Of a stretch of 64,000 bases of DNA, positions 48,845 to 62,471 are shown in pieces. The position numbers and the translations under genes are program-made. The stretch is from Archegozetes longisetosus (Eukaryota; Arthropoda; Arachnida; Sarcoptiformes; Trhypochthoniidae): the NCBI GenBank assembly GCA_018873245.2, contig JAEMBT020000008.1:1-64000 (forward strand), written 5' to 3'. The first letter of the stretch is position 1. Each line of letters starts with the position of its first letter. Below the pieces are notes generated by a model, which did no database searches, was not told where the DNA came from, and worked only from the letters and a program-made list of their open reading frames with translations.

Positions 48845-51115
48845 GCGTTTAAATTGATCAACAAAACATTTGCTCTCGACAAAACTGGCCCATTCACAAC
48901 TAAATTATTGTCTTATGTCCTATATCATTGTATACCATAGTGTTTGAATATTATACTTTTACTCTTCCAGTATAGCACTTCTCAAACTTGGTTTAGCGGA
49001 TTCTAACCTTACATTACGGCCTATTCTGTTTTATGGTAACCATGTCTCCATACTATTCAGGTGATCCCAGAGCTAAAAATGTTTGAGAAGCGCTCGTATA
49101 ATAAACTAATTAGATGAGTAATTATATCAAAGTCCGTTATAATTCAGAATCAAATCTTTTGTTTGAGCTACTTTTCTACTTCAAATACGCTCTCTCTCTC
49201 TCTCTCTCTCCTTTGTTTTTTCTTTCTCTGATCATGTCAGCATAAACACAATTGCCCAACCGAACAGTTCTTTGCATGTTCATCTCGATCACCCAGCACT
49301 GACCCAAACATCAAGCAATCGACTCTGAATTCAGCTCAAAAAAAGACTAAAATAAGATTAGATTTTGAAAGTCCAATTTTGTTGCACACAATTATTTTAC
49401 GTATTTTTTATATTCAGTTATAATGTTTTGTCTTTATTGTACTGATAGTTCAATTATTTCAAGTTATATATAGTACTTAACTTCAGTACAACTCTTCTTG
49501 TTACAGTTCTTATTGTTATAAAAATATTGATTTACTTTTTCAATTGATGATCAATCGATGACCACTAATTTTTATCGGGTTTTTCGATAAACACCTAAGT
49601 TAATGATCACTTAATGCTCATCAAAACAAATTTTGTTCATCTAATGGTTTCTATTGAAATCCAGTTTATTGGTTTTCGTACGCCCAACTCTTTTTGGGAG
49701 ACTTACTCGGGCCCTGTTACAGAGCGAGTTTTCCGCCAGGCGGTTGGACGGGGCATACGCCTCGGGCTAAAAGCGGTTATAACCGGGGACACGTGGCCAA
49801 CACACCACCACTAAAGATGTGTAGCGACTACGAGAATCAAAACTGAGACTTGAGCTCCAAGGTCCGACTCGCTCACCCCCAAAGCGCAATGTTCTCTTAT
49901 TTAAATTCAAATCCATTTTAATCAGTAATTGAGCGCTAAATTCTTAACCAATTTATAAATTATGTCAATCTCTATTGTTAACAATGCTCTTGTTGATTTG
50001 TTAGGATGTCATATCTTCTTTAACTAAGCTGCTTACATCGTAAATTTTCAATATTGTATTTCAGCTCAAATAACAAATGAGTAAAGTATCATAATATGAC
50101 ATTTGTTTCATATCTATCACTTGGTCAAAGAGAGTCAAAATCTAAACCCAAATTAACGCGCTATTCAACAGTTTATTCTTGTTATTCAAACACTGATCTG
50201 ATCAAACAATTTGCGATTCTATGTAAACACTTATTAATCAATCGCTCGCTTGTCTATACTCTTGATCTGCACCATTAGGATTAAAAATCAAATCAAACTT
50301 CAATACAAATAGGGAATCTAACTTTTCATGGTGGCATAGCACTGAAACGTAAAAATCAAATCTATTCAACACTTTAAAAAAGTAAAATACCATCCTAATG
50401 TGAAATCAGATAAATCTCATTCATTCCATCCTGTGGTTAGGCTTTGGTTTCAAATTTAATAGAGCCAATCAATTGGCACTTCACGTCATTTTTAATACTC
50501 CAGACACAGTTTCTGCTGATCTTTATTGATCAAAGTAATTTACAAGCACACACATTGGCTCATGTATTATCTCTAGAATTACCATTCAGATCAATCAGTT
50601 AAATGTAAATAAGACAAAAGTCTAACAAGTCATGTCTTGCACTTTTCGTCCCATACCCTGTACTACTCATCGAACAATTGTCTGAGCAAATTTCAAAATT
50701 CAAATATACTTTATATGTAAAGTATTTATCAAAGAGAAGAGGTATCGTGAAGCAAAAATTGACAAAACTGTACGACGCGCTCAAAATCGCACACATATAA
50801 CGTCCGTAAAAAGTGATTGAAAGTTTTCTCATAAGCTATGATAAAGATAAATAAGATCAACATGTGCTTAAATCTAATGGTCTTATTGAGACGTACTTTT
50901 TCTCTACACCACTGGAAATAAGTCTCAAAACTGAGACTTATCGCAAAATTGGTTTACACGATACCTCTTCTCTTTGGCATTTATAGCAAATGATCGATCT
51001 AACATCTTTATAGTATTAACTCATTTAATAATTAATTCAAATTTCAGAAGCCTTAACCACCAATCAGCTCAATGAACAGATAAGCTTTAACAAAATGCAA
51101 ATTAATAGTGAATTT
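48845..51115. other. Intergenic DNA with a possible alternative exon and a GC-rich island
   Basis: A (CT)n tract (49189-49211) precedes a strong acceptor at 49240 and an open frame to about 49424 (NCPTEQFFACSS...); no phase-compatible donor was found, so it is not called as an exon. A GC-richer island at about 49680-49880 (motifs TTTTCCGCCAGGCGGTTGG and GGGGACACGTGGCCAAC) has no coding frame and looks like repeat debris. No other gene is seen. Confidence 0.4.
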
Positions 51116-52233
51116 TAGTAATGAGCAGGTCCGAGTCTTCAGGTCTTCTTGAAAGACTCGGACCTGGGACCTGGACCTCTAACCCAGGACCCGGACTCAG
51201 ACCTGTTGGAAAACTTAAGACCTGGACTCGGACTCGGACTCGGGACCTTGGTTCTTCAAGTCTAACATTCGGGCCTCAAGACCCTGACTCCGATACAAAA
51301 CAAATCTGTAAGTGAAATATTCTGATAAAGATTGGTTTTTATGTGAGGAATGAGTGACTTTTTGAAACCATTCAAACAGGCAACAAACTTATATCACGAT
51401 CTAAATATATAAGTATATGCTTAATTTTGCTAATTCTCAAACTTTTTATTAACAATTAAATGATCACAATAATTCAAGTAACAGTTCGATTGAACCTTGT
51501 ACTGAAAATATGTTTTGAAGTTTGATAAGTATAAAGATTTACTTGAAATTGATATCACAAAATTAGCTGCCATACTTGACCTTCGCTTGAAACTATTTCT
51601 CTGAGAATGATCAAACTGTAAAACAGGTATTTGTTTTCTTCAATAAAAATTATCATCAGATCATTCAAATTAAAATTGAAAGTTCAAATGTTTCGTTTGT
51701 CTTTAAATTTATAAAAATACAAGAGTTGAAACATACGATGAAATTGAAAAGTATTTAAGTTTGCTTATCGCTGATTAGAGAACCGAACCTTTGTTTTGGT
51801 GGAAAAAAATTGTTTAGAATTTCCTTATCTTTCACAGTTTGCATTCGAAATACTTATTATCCCAGCATCGAGTGTCCCTTCAAAACATGTATTTTCAAAA
51901 TCTAGGAATTTGATCAGCAAAAAGAGAAGTTAATTAAGCGCCAATTCTGCTAGACCTTGCGTGTATCTCATTTCATGAATCCCTTATTTTGCAAGTTTAA
52001 AATAAATTAATATTATATTATTATTTATTGATCTTACTATCAATGATTTAATAAAAGTTAAAATTTTTGAATGATAATATTTTGTCTATTGTTAAATTTA
52101 AGTTTTAAAGGGAGTCCGAGTCCAGGACCTAAAGTCTTTATCAAAGACCCGGACTCGGACTCGGACTTTAGGACCTCAGGACCTCAGGTCCCAGGTCTTT
52201 AACCGTCTTGAGGTCCGGACTCGCTCATCAGTA
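51116..52233. mobile_element. hAT transposon with 8-bp target duplication
   Basis: A 1,118-bp element is flanked by direct GTGAATTT copies (51108-51115 and 52234-52241). The inverted termini are TAGTAATGAGC and TACTGATGAGC. Both subterminal regions (about 51121-51290 and 52110-52225) are packed with variants of GGACTCGG and GGACCTGG in both orientations, as expected for transposase-binding arrays. The core holds a hAT transposase remnant. Confidence 0.9.
51560..51980 (+). pseudogene. hAT transposase C-terminal remnant
   Basis: Blocks typical of the hAT dimerisation domain are readable: KLAAILDLRLK, EPLFWWKKN, FPYLSQFAFEILIIPASSVPS (hAT consensus FPxLAxxAxxxLxxPASSxxSER, split), KHVFSKSRNLISKKRS. 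The conserved SER is replaced by SKH, and frameshifts and stops separate the blocks. It is inactive. Confidence 0.8.
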
Positions 52234-52759
52234 GTGAATTTCTCAGTTACTGTGAAATTATCAAAAATCACAGTACAGTTGTTCAATGCTATCTTTGAAT
52301 GCTTATACACTCTAGTGTATGCTGTATTTTTGTTCAGTTATGTATGTTGTTCAGACAGGTCTTTTCGTCAACAGTATACAACGGTACAGGACCATATGAC
52401 CACATACAATTATTTGAACTGAACTTCATCTACAAAACTTATTCGGATTCAATCTTATGCAAACAGCTTTCCAATCGTTTGTCAAACAGATACTCAATCA
52501 TTCACAACATTGCATTCTAACGAATAAAACAGAAAAATTCATTTTTTAAACCAATATATAATATTGTCGATAATTTGTCTTTCCCGTACATCAACTCAAT
52601 TAGATAAATATTGAACCTAACTCTTATAAATTAATTAAATAAAACAATCGATTCTAATTTACGAGTCAATAAATAAAAATAAGAAATAAATTAATGAACC
52701 ATTCAAATCATAGAATAGTGAACAATTGTCAGGAGTTGGCCAAAAAATCATGCCAACCA

Positions 52760-55704
52760 TTATTTCGATGTCCATGAGTGCCGATAAGTATTATCATGTG
52801 CTTGAAATGGAGAAACCATATTATTGTGCGAAACAAAGACTGACTGTTGTTGTGATTGCTGTTGATTTTCTTGTTGTAATTGCAGTTGAAATGGAGTCTG
52901 AGATGAGACCGTATTCAAGTTGCCGACTATAGGTCTGATTCCGTTCGATGGCATACTTCCACAATTTTTCTCATCGCTGAAAAATATGGACAAATGTTTG
53001 ATTGAATCACTCATTTCAAAATGATTAACTCAGTACTCACGACATGTCTTTGCAATCATGAGCCGAGTCGCATCTCCAAATCATCGGAATACAGATCTAT
53101 TATAATGATAAATAATTTATAGTTTGACCACTATTCCCACAATAAGGCCATTCAAAACTGGTCTCATACAAGTGGACAGTAGTGTTTAGACTTGACATTT
53201 ATATGATAAATATTTTTATAGAAAATTAGATCAATATAGAAACTGAATAACAAAGAGAGACCAAATTACTAATCAATTTGAAATCACTTCGGATTGTCCA
53301 ACTAATAGGTGTTTACAACTTCTTTTACACCAATCTAATTCGGCACTATTGTTCACTTGACTTATACCTAATAATTATGCCTAATAATAATAATAATAAT
53401 AATCATAATCATAATGATAACAATCGCACACAATTGGCTCACTTAACCTAACTAATTTTAATGATAGTCGATTGAGTTAAGTTTGTTTGAAAATTAGAGA
53501 GCTCGTGCCCCAATTTTAAATGCTTCTAATCATGAGCCGATGCACTCAAATTAAAATACTAACTCTAATATGTATCAGTTGTTTATAAGTAGATCATCTG
53601 TTGTTTGCTTCATACTCACCCCATTGTCGCATTTGAAATCTCCCCGCGAGCACTCTGTAATAAATATGAATGTCGAAAATTTAATTAGTTTCATATTTTC
53701 TGACAAATCTTCAATCAAACATAAAATTATCATATTTTTTGCGTTTCATTTTTCACCAAAAGCATTTTTGTCGAACATTTTATTTTTCTTTTAACACCAT
53801 TTCTTAAGCACAAAACACTCGATGGCCTTAAGAAATTGAGTTTAACTTATGAAAAAGCAAGACATGCTATCTATCACATTAGATTAAGGACAGATTGAAA
53901 AGTGAGCTATTGTTTCACACCAATAATCTCTTTAAAATACAAATAGCATGAGATTCTGGTTAAACTTCAGATTCACAACTAGAACTGCACTTAACATAAG
54001 TGAAAAATAAACATGATTTCAAATAAAAGGTCTGCTTCAGTTTATACTCACAAATTGGTTCAATCGAAATGTATAATAGAATTGAAGTACAAACCTTTTT
54101 GTGTACATCCGACTTCATCGCTAAAATAATTAAATAAAACATTCAAGTTAAATTCATTTTGACTTTGTATAAATCTAATTCGAACCCATAAAATTGAACA
54201 CTACTCACGAGCCATCGCGACATTCTTCCTTGCCGTCACAAACCTGCAACAGTTAACCAAAATTCGATTAATAGAGATTAGTGAACAAGCACTCTTGCGA
54301 GCAATATTCGTTAGATAATACCCATCGACGAGGAATACATCCGAACCCATCCAAACACTTGAAACGATCGGGTCCGCATTGAGGTCTTGCGGTGCAGTTT
54401 ACTTCATCGCTACCATCCTGACAGTCACGGTCACCTGTCAATTCATTACATATAATAGTGAATTTGTAAAAAAGAGTAAAGCTTACTAAACAGAGATCAC
54501 ATTTCTATGTTCGCAATAAGTTATATCGGAATCATTGAATAATTTTTAAATAATATATTGAGAGGCTTAATGCGCAAAGTTAGAAGAAATAGCACTCATC
54601 TTGATGTAAGCCTTATTCTTATGTCTTATTAGATATTGAAAAGCAAACAAGGTCTAGATTCCAATTAAAAGGTCATACCATCGCATTTCCAGGTCAGAGG
54701 AACACACTTACGATCGCATTGAAATTCTTCACTCGAACATACTATACAATAATAGAGTTAATAATCTCATTTAAGAGTATAAACTGTTTGTGTAATATAT
54801 TTGGTTCGCTCGAAAAGCTCAATACCTGCCGACTGTCCATTGGCACAATTGGCTTCATCGGCTGCAAAAATACAATCTCTGACCCCATCGCATACCTATG
54901 AATATTTATTCATGTCTATCAATTAGAGCCAGTGTCACTTTCATTTATATTATAATGAGATTTATATCTTCGTTCAAGCTAAACAATACATACCCAACGA
55001 CGAGAAATACAGGTCAAGTCTGGACAATGAAATTCATCGTTAGCGCATGAATTACCTAAAGCCAGATTGACGCAAACTGTTGGATCAGTCGAGTCTGGAT
55101 ATTGTCTACAGTCGAACACTGATGACAATTCAAGAGTTGCCGGAATGTATTCGGCACATCCCTCTAGAGCTACGCGACAAAACTTTTTGCAGGGTGGGAT
55201 TGGTCTTCCGTTATGACAGGGGGGCTCTAAAAATGTACACAACAGTTGCTTAAGGCGTTTATTGCAGCCCGACTTTCCGATCAAATTGAAGAAAGGAATC
55301 GATTGGTTCACTTCAGCTTCCGATTCATCTCCAATTATGTTAGGAAAGACTGTAGAGTTGAAGGGCGTGTGTCCCGAACACATACGTAAACGACGTTTCC
55401 TACATTCGCCTCTCGTTGACTGACTCTCTTCGTCATCACTTGTGTCATATCGTTTAAATAGATCGCGATAGACCTTCATTGGATCTATTGAGCCTTCTAT
55501 TTGTGTCGATCCGGACGATAATAATGCCGAACGTTTTCTTTTCTTTACATTTTCAAATTTTTGGTCTTCTATTCTATTCAGATCTGCGTTCGATCTAATC
55601 ATCTGAATGTGACTAACATTTTGTTTGTCATTAATAACAAAACCTGAAATACCGGTCACATTGAAGAGTGTCCAACTGAGTAAAATCACACAAACAACTG
55701 ACAT
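52760..55704 (-). CDS. Secreted Frizzled-CRD plus four-LDLa protein (441 aa)
   Basis: Nine exons, all in phase: 54994-55704, 54826-54895, 54679-54741, 54322-54434, 54209-54243, 54095-54120, 53620-53654, 53041-53096, 52760-52976. They total 1,326 nt. Exon 1 encodes a signal peptide ([16 protein letters not shown]), a basic linker with KKRKR and a Frizzled cysteine-rich domain ([12 protein letters not shown] through [12 protein letters not shown] to FDCRQYP). Four LDLa modules follow, each with the calcium-binding C-x-DG...DxSDE pattern: [39 protein letters not shown] and [15 protein letters not shown]. The last exon is a Gln-rich tail ending in TAA. The FZ-LDLa order resembles corin-type proteases, but no scavenger-receptor or trypsin domain and no transmembrane segment is present. 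A Wnt- or lipoprotein-binding extracellular role is inferred. Confidence 0.88.
53382..53415. repeat. (AAT)n microsatellite
   Basis: Seven or more AAT units followed by degenerate CATAAT units, in an intron of the FZ-LDLa gene. Confidence 0.9.
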
Positions 55705-58401
55705 TGTTGCAAATAAAAATAGCGATTATCTTCGAGTCTCAAGTCTAACCCTATTGTTGTTGTTTAACCCTTTGTACCAACTGATCGAAAGTTTAATACA
55801 ATCAACGAATTCAGTAACTATGACTTTGCGATTCAAACCTGTAAGAGTTATATCGAATCAAATGACATATAAATGGTATACATATCAATCAGATCTAATT
55901 GTTCAAACACTAATTGACAAACAACTTCATTACTCCAAACGATTGACAAATATCTTAATATTTTTTATCCTAATCAGTTTAACACATAAACTGCATGATC
56001 AACAAAAAAAGATCACAGAAAGCAAGATCCTTTATTTTTTACTACAGAATGCGCAATCTTGCCCATAGGTTTAGGTTTGGCAGTCGGAGTAACAGTAGCT
56101 AAAGTAACAGAATAAGGCCCGAAATGTTCTTTAATTTTTATTCATCTTAATCACTGTTTCAAGAGTGTTATACAAAATATTAAATATAATCTCTATTGAC
56201 TCATCAATGTCAAAACTTATTCTAATTTGATTCTGAGTTCTTGGGATTAAAACTGTCATTTGGCGGGCCTAATCTGTCCCCCACCGCCCAATAGCAAACA
56301 CTGTCTCGAACTGTGGTATTAGTAGTGTTAGCAACCCTTTTGAAAGAAAAGTCCTGAGAAAATTGAGGAAGCTCAACTTATATACATATACATTTCATGT
56401 TAAGAACGACATTTCATTTTCAAATCTATCTGCCTCGATAACATTTTTTAAAAATTACTAGTATTCATTCTTTCAACGGATACCATTAGAGAACATCTTC
56501 CAGAATATTATTCAACAAAGTCATATTTGTTCAGGTTTCGAATAGAAAATAATCAAAAAACAAAGTTGAACAAAAAGAAAAATTTTCAGTTCAATTTTCA
56601 GAATATTGTTCGTTTCTTTAAGCTCCAATTTAAAATATCGGTTTTCCACTACAAACTTAAATTTAAAATACAAAGTTAATTTACAAAATTAACAAATACT
56701 GACTGTCAACCAACTAAGTAATCTACAAATACAGTTACAGCCAAATTTTAGAAATATTCTGTAGAAACTAGAGGTAGTCTTAAAGTCGAAACAAACAGAT
56801 AGAAAAATCATAAGATAACTAAAACTGTTGACTTTAGAATTAGTGTGACTTACTTTCTTATATAACTGTCTCCAAAACTGAATTTGTAGACTGCGTGCAG
56901 CTCTTCCTCTTCAAGATCACATTGAATGCCAGTTTTTTATTGATAACTTTTCTAGTAATACAGACTTGGAAAAGATCTCAAATCAGTTATTGACTCTCCA
57001 AGAAGTTAATGGCCGAAAAATGAGAGCCGGTAACGCATGAATCGTGAGCAATGTTACAAAAATTAGCATTCGTAGGACCATTGGGCGGTTAAGGATGCGA
57101 ACATCAAACACTAATTTCGTGACTAGACTTAAGACATTATCGGAAAACTGGTTTCATTCCACTCTAAACATGTGTTCGTATAAGTTCTTAAAAGAGAGCG
57201 AACGCTTCCGTATAGCTTGTGATAAAAACAAGTTTGATGTGTCACTCAAATCAACACAACATTCGAATATACTTCTAGCTTAAACTTGAAAACTTTATCA
57301 TATCTCATAAAATCAAACTGAAAGTATTCTAAACATAAGAACTAGTATTTAATGTCACTTTACTGTATTTTTAGTACAACTTTTCAATAACATTCTTTTG
57401 TAAAACCATAAAAAATAAACGAATCTTCATATGGAGTAGACTTTTTCTTTTGGATGTTCACATAGTTATTTGCGACACTACAATATATAGATATGCATTA
57501 GTTCCGCGAATAGTTATTCAAATTGATTGATTGTCAACTGAAATCACATCTTTTTCAACAGTATAGACTTTCGAATCTACATCTTACTGCTCGTTTTGCA
57601 CTTCGATAAAGTAGATTTATCGATTACTTTATGTTTTCAATCGCTCAAATCAAACATAAAAACGCATCTGAAGTGAGGCCTAGAATTGACCATTTTGCAA
57701 GTATTAGCCATTCAGTGATGAACATGGCATTTTCTTCTTACTCCACAAGTTCAAACATGCCATCAAATCTTTGATTGTCGTCAATATCGAGAAAATTCAT
57801 TGACCACAAGTGCTTATTCAATAACTAATAATTTAGTATCAAATCTAAATGAACAGAATCCAATTTTAGGCTCATACTCCTATTGGTTGAGTAAATTACA
57901 ATTATGATTGTTCGCACAACTTTAGGTCACACTGGGATAAACACTAAAATTCTTTTTAAAAAGGCTTTCAATTTTTATTTAAGTTAGTTGTTATAATCTT
58001 ACAATATCAAATACACATATTGTCCAATAATTTATGTAAATTCACAAAATAAATCTAAAATATAATGATTTGACAACTTGCAAAATAATGACTAAGTTTA
58101 TAGAATTTTATGCAAAAATATAATTTAAATTTAGCTATTTTTCAACTTGATAAATAGGGTCAATTTCAAAAACAAGTCAATGCTAAATATTGTGCTGAAT
58201 GCAGCTGTAATCTTACGAATTTGATTCAGATGTAATCTGACACACAACAGCTTCAACTATCTATTCATGGAATAAATCATTGATATATAGCCGTCAAGCA
58301 TTTAGTCGTCCAAAATTGGAATCAATCAACAATTAGTTAGTCACCTGCATATCTATTTATAAAAATTTAGTCCAAAACACTTATTATTAAGCAAAAAATT
58401 C
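55705..58401. other. Intergenic DNA between the FZ-LDLa and EEA1 genes
   Basis: No supportable gene. A plus-strand stretch at about 56893-57282 is open in two overlapping frames (LRAALPLQDHIECQFF...) but lacks a start, domains or splice logic. A GC-rich patch (GGCGGGCC...CCACCGCCC) sits at about 56262-56288. Confidence 0.45.
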
Positions 58402-61400
58402 TTATTTTTTATTCATTTCGTAGTGACAATTATCGCAGACTCTGACAGGCTTTGGATGTAAAGGCATTACTGCTGACTTTGAAGAGCATTCGTTGCAAAA
58501 TATTTGTCCACAATTACGACAGTGATGCTTATCATTGCAATTAGTTTAGTAAAGAATAAAAATGAGTCAAATTTGTGTTCAAACTTAGAACTCAATAGTA
58601 AAGCCAATAAATACCGGTAATTGAAAATAAATGAGTACTTACTTTCCTGTTGGTAACAGTGAATGCTTTTCTGCATTTTGCACAATCGATCGCCTCATTA
58701 TCATCAGCCCATCTTCTGTTGACAAATTTCGTTTGTTCGATTTGAAGCGACTGATTCTCTCTTCCGAGTTCATGAAGTGCTGCTATTGAATCGTCCAATT
58801 TATGTCTCATTTGGAAGACTTCATTCTTCAATTTCTTACATTCTTCCTCACTATTAATGCAGCGCTCAATTAAAGCCCTTTTTTCTTCATTCAAATTCGA
58901 AAGCTTTGCCTCCAGTTCTAGTTTGACTCCTATTTTTAATAGTGGTTAATACAATTCATATATGTTTATTCAAGTCTTGAAAACTAAAAACTTGTTTCAA
59001 TATTAGAAAATTGTAAAAAAGTAAATAAATAAACAAAGTCAAAACTAAAAACAAACCTAAAAGTTGATCGTTTAACGTTTGATAATTTTCCTGTTTAGAC
59101 TTCTCTTTTTCTATACCAGCACGTAATTTCATTATTTCTTCATTAAGTGATTGAAGCATTGAAGCATTTTTGGCATCTTTTAGTTCAAATTGTTCAGTTT
59201 TAGTATTTAATTGTGTGGAAAGATCATTTTTAATGCTTTCAGTTTTGCTCAACTCTTCTCTTAAATTCTGAATTTGCTCTTCTTTATTTTTGACGATAGT
59301 TTGTGTCTCTATTAACAAAGCATTTGCTGTTTCGTTCATTTGCTTATTCTCCTCTAATTGTTTTCTGACATTTTTCAGTTCTATTTCAATATCAGTTAAG
59401 TTGGAATCCTTAACTCTCATCAGTTCATTCATTGACATCATTTCAGTATTTATTTTCTCTAATTGTGCACATTTTTCAGCATAATCTTCATTAACTCTCA
59501 TTAGTTTCGAATCACTATTTTGCAAAAGTTCATCTAATTTGATTCTTTCATTTTTCAGTGAATCGATTTCTGTTAGGTATGTTTTAATTTGATTTTCATA
59601 TAAGACCAACTTTTCATTCAAATCACTGATATTTTTGAGTTGAGAATCAACTAACTGCAATTTCTGATTCAGTTCTGAGCTCAAACCTTCCAATCTGGAC
59701 TCTAACTCGTTCACTTTCATTGACAGACTATCATTTAGATTTAGTACGCGGTTGTAGTCAGTAACTCTTTTAGTTAGATTTTCGATTTCTTCATTTTTTC
59801 CAGCCAAGTCTTTTTCATGTTCCGATTGCTTCTCTTTCATCGCTTTAGACAATTTCAATAGTTCTTCGTTTAATAAATTCTTTTCATTTTCAGCAAACGA
59901 AAGTTTTCCTTCAATTTCGTTGATCTTCTCTTTCAAATTCTGATTTTCAAATTCAGTCTTTTCGAGTTCATCTTGTTCTGATTGTACTTGTTTATTCAAA
60001 TCTTTTACGATTCCCTCTAATTTATTCACTTCTATCTGGTACTTTTCATTCGCTTTAATCATCTCATTTAAATTTGTCTCCTTCGAAATTAATTGATTTG
60101 ATACTTGTTTCAGTTTATCTTTTTCTTCATTATATTTTGATATAAATTGTTTTTCACTAATACGACAATTGTCTAATACATTTTGCGTCAATTTGATTTG
60201 ATTCTCTAGAAAGCTAATTTGTTTCGACAACTTCTCACTAGTACTCTGTGCTTCATTTTTCTCTAAATTCATTTCATCATTCAGACGACTAATCTCTTTG
60301 ACCAATTGTTCGTTATCTGCTTTTAAGGTTCGATTGAGTTTCTTTACTTGATCCAATTCTTCAGAAAATTTCTTGCAACTAATCGTTGAAGTCTCTAAAT
60401 TTTGCTTAGCAGTCATCAAATCGATTTTCAACAGTTCGACTTCCTGTGACAGTTTTGAATCCAACTGATCTCCAGCTGCCTTCATTTCTTCATGAACTTT
60501 CATTTTGATAACAAGAGATTCATGTTTTGAAGAAAGTGACTCTAATTGTGACTTCAATTGTGAGACCTGGCCGTCAAATATTTATATAAACATTTACTTG
60601 TATTAATTATTGAATACAAAATCAAGTTTATAAGCAAGTTATATAGAAGAAACGTTAAAAAAGTGATTTAAGCAATACTCACGATAACATTGAGCTCAAT
60701 ATTTTCTTTAGTTGCTTTATCTGCACTTTGTTTCAGTTGAATTACTTCATTTTCTAGTTGTCTGCTCGTTGCGGCCTCATCTTTAAAACGATCTCTTTCT
60801 TGTTGTGTTTCTGTCAGCTGCGTTTTTACTGTTTCCAATTGTTTGGTCAATATATCGACGCTTTGTTCTAATTTTCCAATAATAGAACATTTGTTTTCGA
60901 TGTCGTCCCTCAGACTCGAAACAGTTAGGCCTTCATTTCTCAGTAAATTCAATTCAACCTAATTGTCATTTAAACGTTTCAATAGTAAAATAACATGAAA
61001 AAAGCACAATCAAAGTTAATAAATCGATTGGTTTACCTCTAATTTCTCTTTATTTGATCGCATATCCAATAGATCATCAATTGATTGTTTGTGCTTTTGT
61101 TTCAATTCTTCTAACTCTTTATTCATAGTCTGTCTCTCATTGACCACACTTTCCATTTGTTTCTTGATTTCAAGTGTTAATAATTCCTTTTCCTTTTCTC
61201 TCTCAACTGACATATCGTTCATTAGTTTCTGGACCTTAACCAGTTCTTTCTTTAAGATTTCGCTGTCATCAGTGGTACATCTCAATTGTGACAATTCGTT
61301 CTCAATTTGTCTCTTTTCTTCATTAGATCTTTTCAGTTGTTCTCTTAGTGTTTGGCATTCATTAGTAATCAATTGTTTTGCCTCTTCTAAAGCATTGATC

Positions 61401-61965
61401 TGACCTCTTAATAGTTCCAACTCTTCTGACTCAATCACTTCAGAAATTTTAGAGAATTCTCTTCTGATCACCTCATCGGCTGAAACCAGATTCGAGTGAT
61501 GTCTCTTATGGTGTGAAATCAACTCTTCTTCTGATCCAAACTTCATTTTGCATTCACTGCATTGGAAGGCATTACTTGTGCTGAAGTCCGAATGTTCTGA
61601 AGAATAGTGTTCTGAAAGCGACTCCGGAGATGGAAATGCGCGCAAACAGAGCGGACATAAAAAGCCCTCCACTTCTTGTCCATCATTCGAGTAATTGTTA
61701 TCTTCTAATAGTAATTGGTCACTAGTATTGGAAGCCTTAAGTGATTGACTTGAAACTGATGACGACCTCTCCCTCTGTACAAATATTTATTGACATTTAT
61801 TGATAATATTGATTAATACTTGATTTATTGACAACTCACGCTTACATGAGGCGTATTATTAATACTATTAGTGCTACTATTACTGTTATCTCTACTCGTA
61901 TCCTTGTTCTCCGATATTTTACTGATCATTCCTTTCAAACCCAATGCCAGCTGATTTCTAAACAT
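58402..61965 (-). CDS. EEA1: Early endosome antigen 1 homologue (1,020 aa)
   Basis: Six exons, all in phase: 61840-61965, 61037-61774, 60683-60958, 59057-60566, 58643-58929, 58402-58527 (3,063 nt). Domain order is that of EEA1. An N-terminal C2H2 finger (GFLCPLC...HYSSEH, about residues 80-103) is followed by a second C2H2-like unit (FQCSEC...HHKRHH). Heptad-rich coiled coil runs from about residue 150 to 950. A FYVE domain occupies the last 64 residues, with the WADD entry, CAKCRKAF, the phosphoinositide-binding [10 protein letters not shown] motif and the closing VRVCDNC. The family binds PtdIns3P through FYVE and Rab5 through its ends, tethering early endosomes. The coiled coil is shorter than in vertebrate EEA1 (about 1,411 aa). 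The stop lies just after the FYVE domain. Confidence 0.92.
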
Positions 61966-62471
61966 TTTTCAATTTCAATAACGATTTTCAATTTCGATTT
62001 ACTACAGTTTTAATTATAACAAATAATTAATTTAAACTTCAATTTTGAAATTGCCAGCAAAAGCCACAAAATGATGAGAATAAATAAACAATTTGTAAAA
62101 TGTATGAAATTATTATCACAAATGTTTTGTAGAATGTCTAATATTGACAAAGCATTGAAAGTATAGGTTTTGTTTCTTCAAATATTTTCACCACTCAATA
62201 CCAATCATATTGTTGTGCCTGTGAGCAAAATTGAAATACTTTTTCTGCTAATCACAAACTCTATTCAATTGCTTCAATTCATTTAAACCATTAATGAAAA
62301 TATTGACCAAAATCACTAATAAATATTTCAATGTTTTTGGTTTATTGCAACTCCAATGATTGATTTACGATGTCACTATAAGCCAATAGTTATAGAGGGC
62401 ATTACATACTATTCAAATAAATAGTTGACAGGTTTTCGTCTGCAAAACACAACATTTGATTCATTTATTGT
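61966..62471. other. EEA1 upstream region
   Basis: About 500 bp of AT-rich DNA expected to hold the EEA1 promoter and 5' UTR; no distinct motif is supportable. Confidence 0.4.

Noticed and set aside
49241..49424. Alternative 3' exon of the chitin-binding gene
   Set aside because: The acceptor is good, but the only nearby donor (48836/48837) gives an immediate stop in that phase.
53960..54142. Minus-strand frame as an extra exon of the FZ-LDLa gene
   Set aside because: The phase-consistent path splices from 54095 to 53654; this frame is intron read-through.
56893..57283. Overlapping plus-strand frames (LRAALPLQDH..., then SNVTKISIRR...) as a gene
   Set aside because: No initiation codon, no domain and no splice arrangement that joins them in phase.
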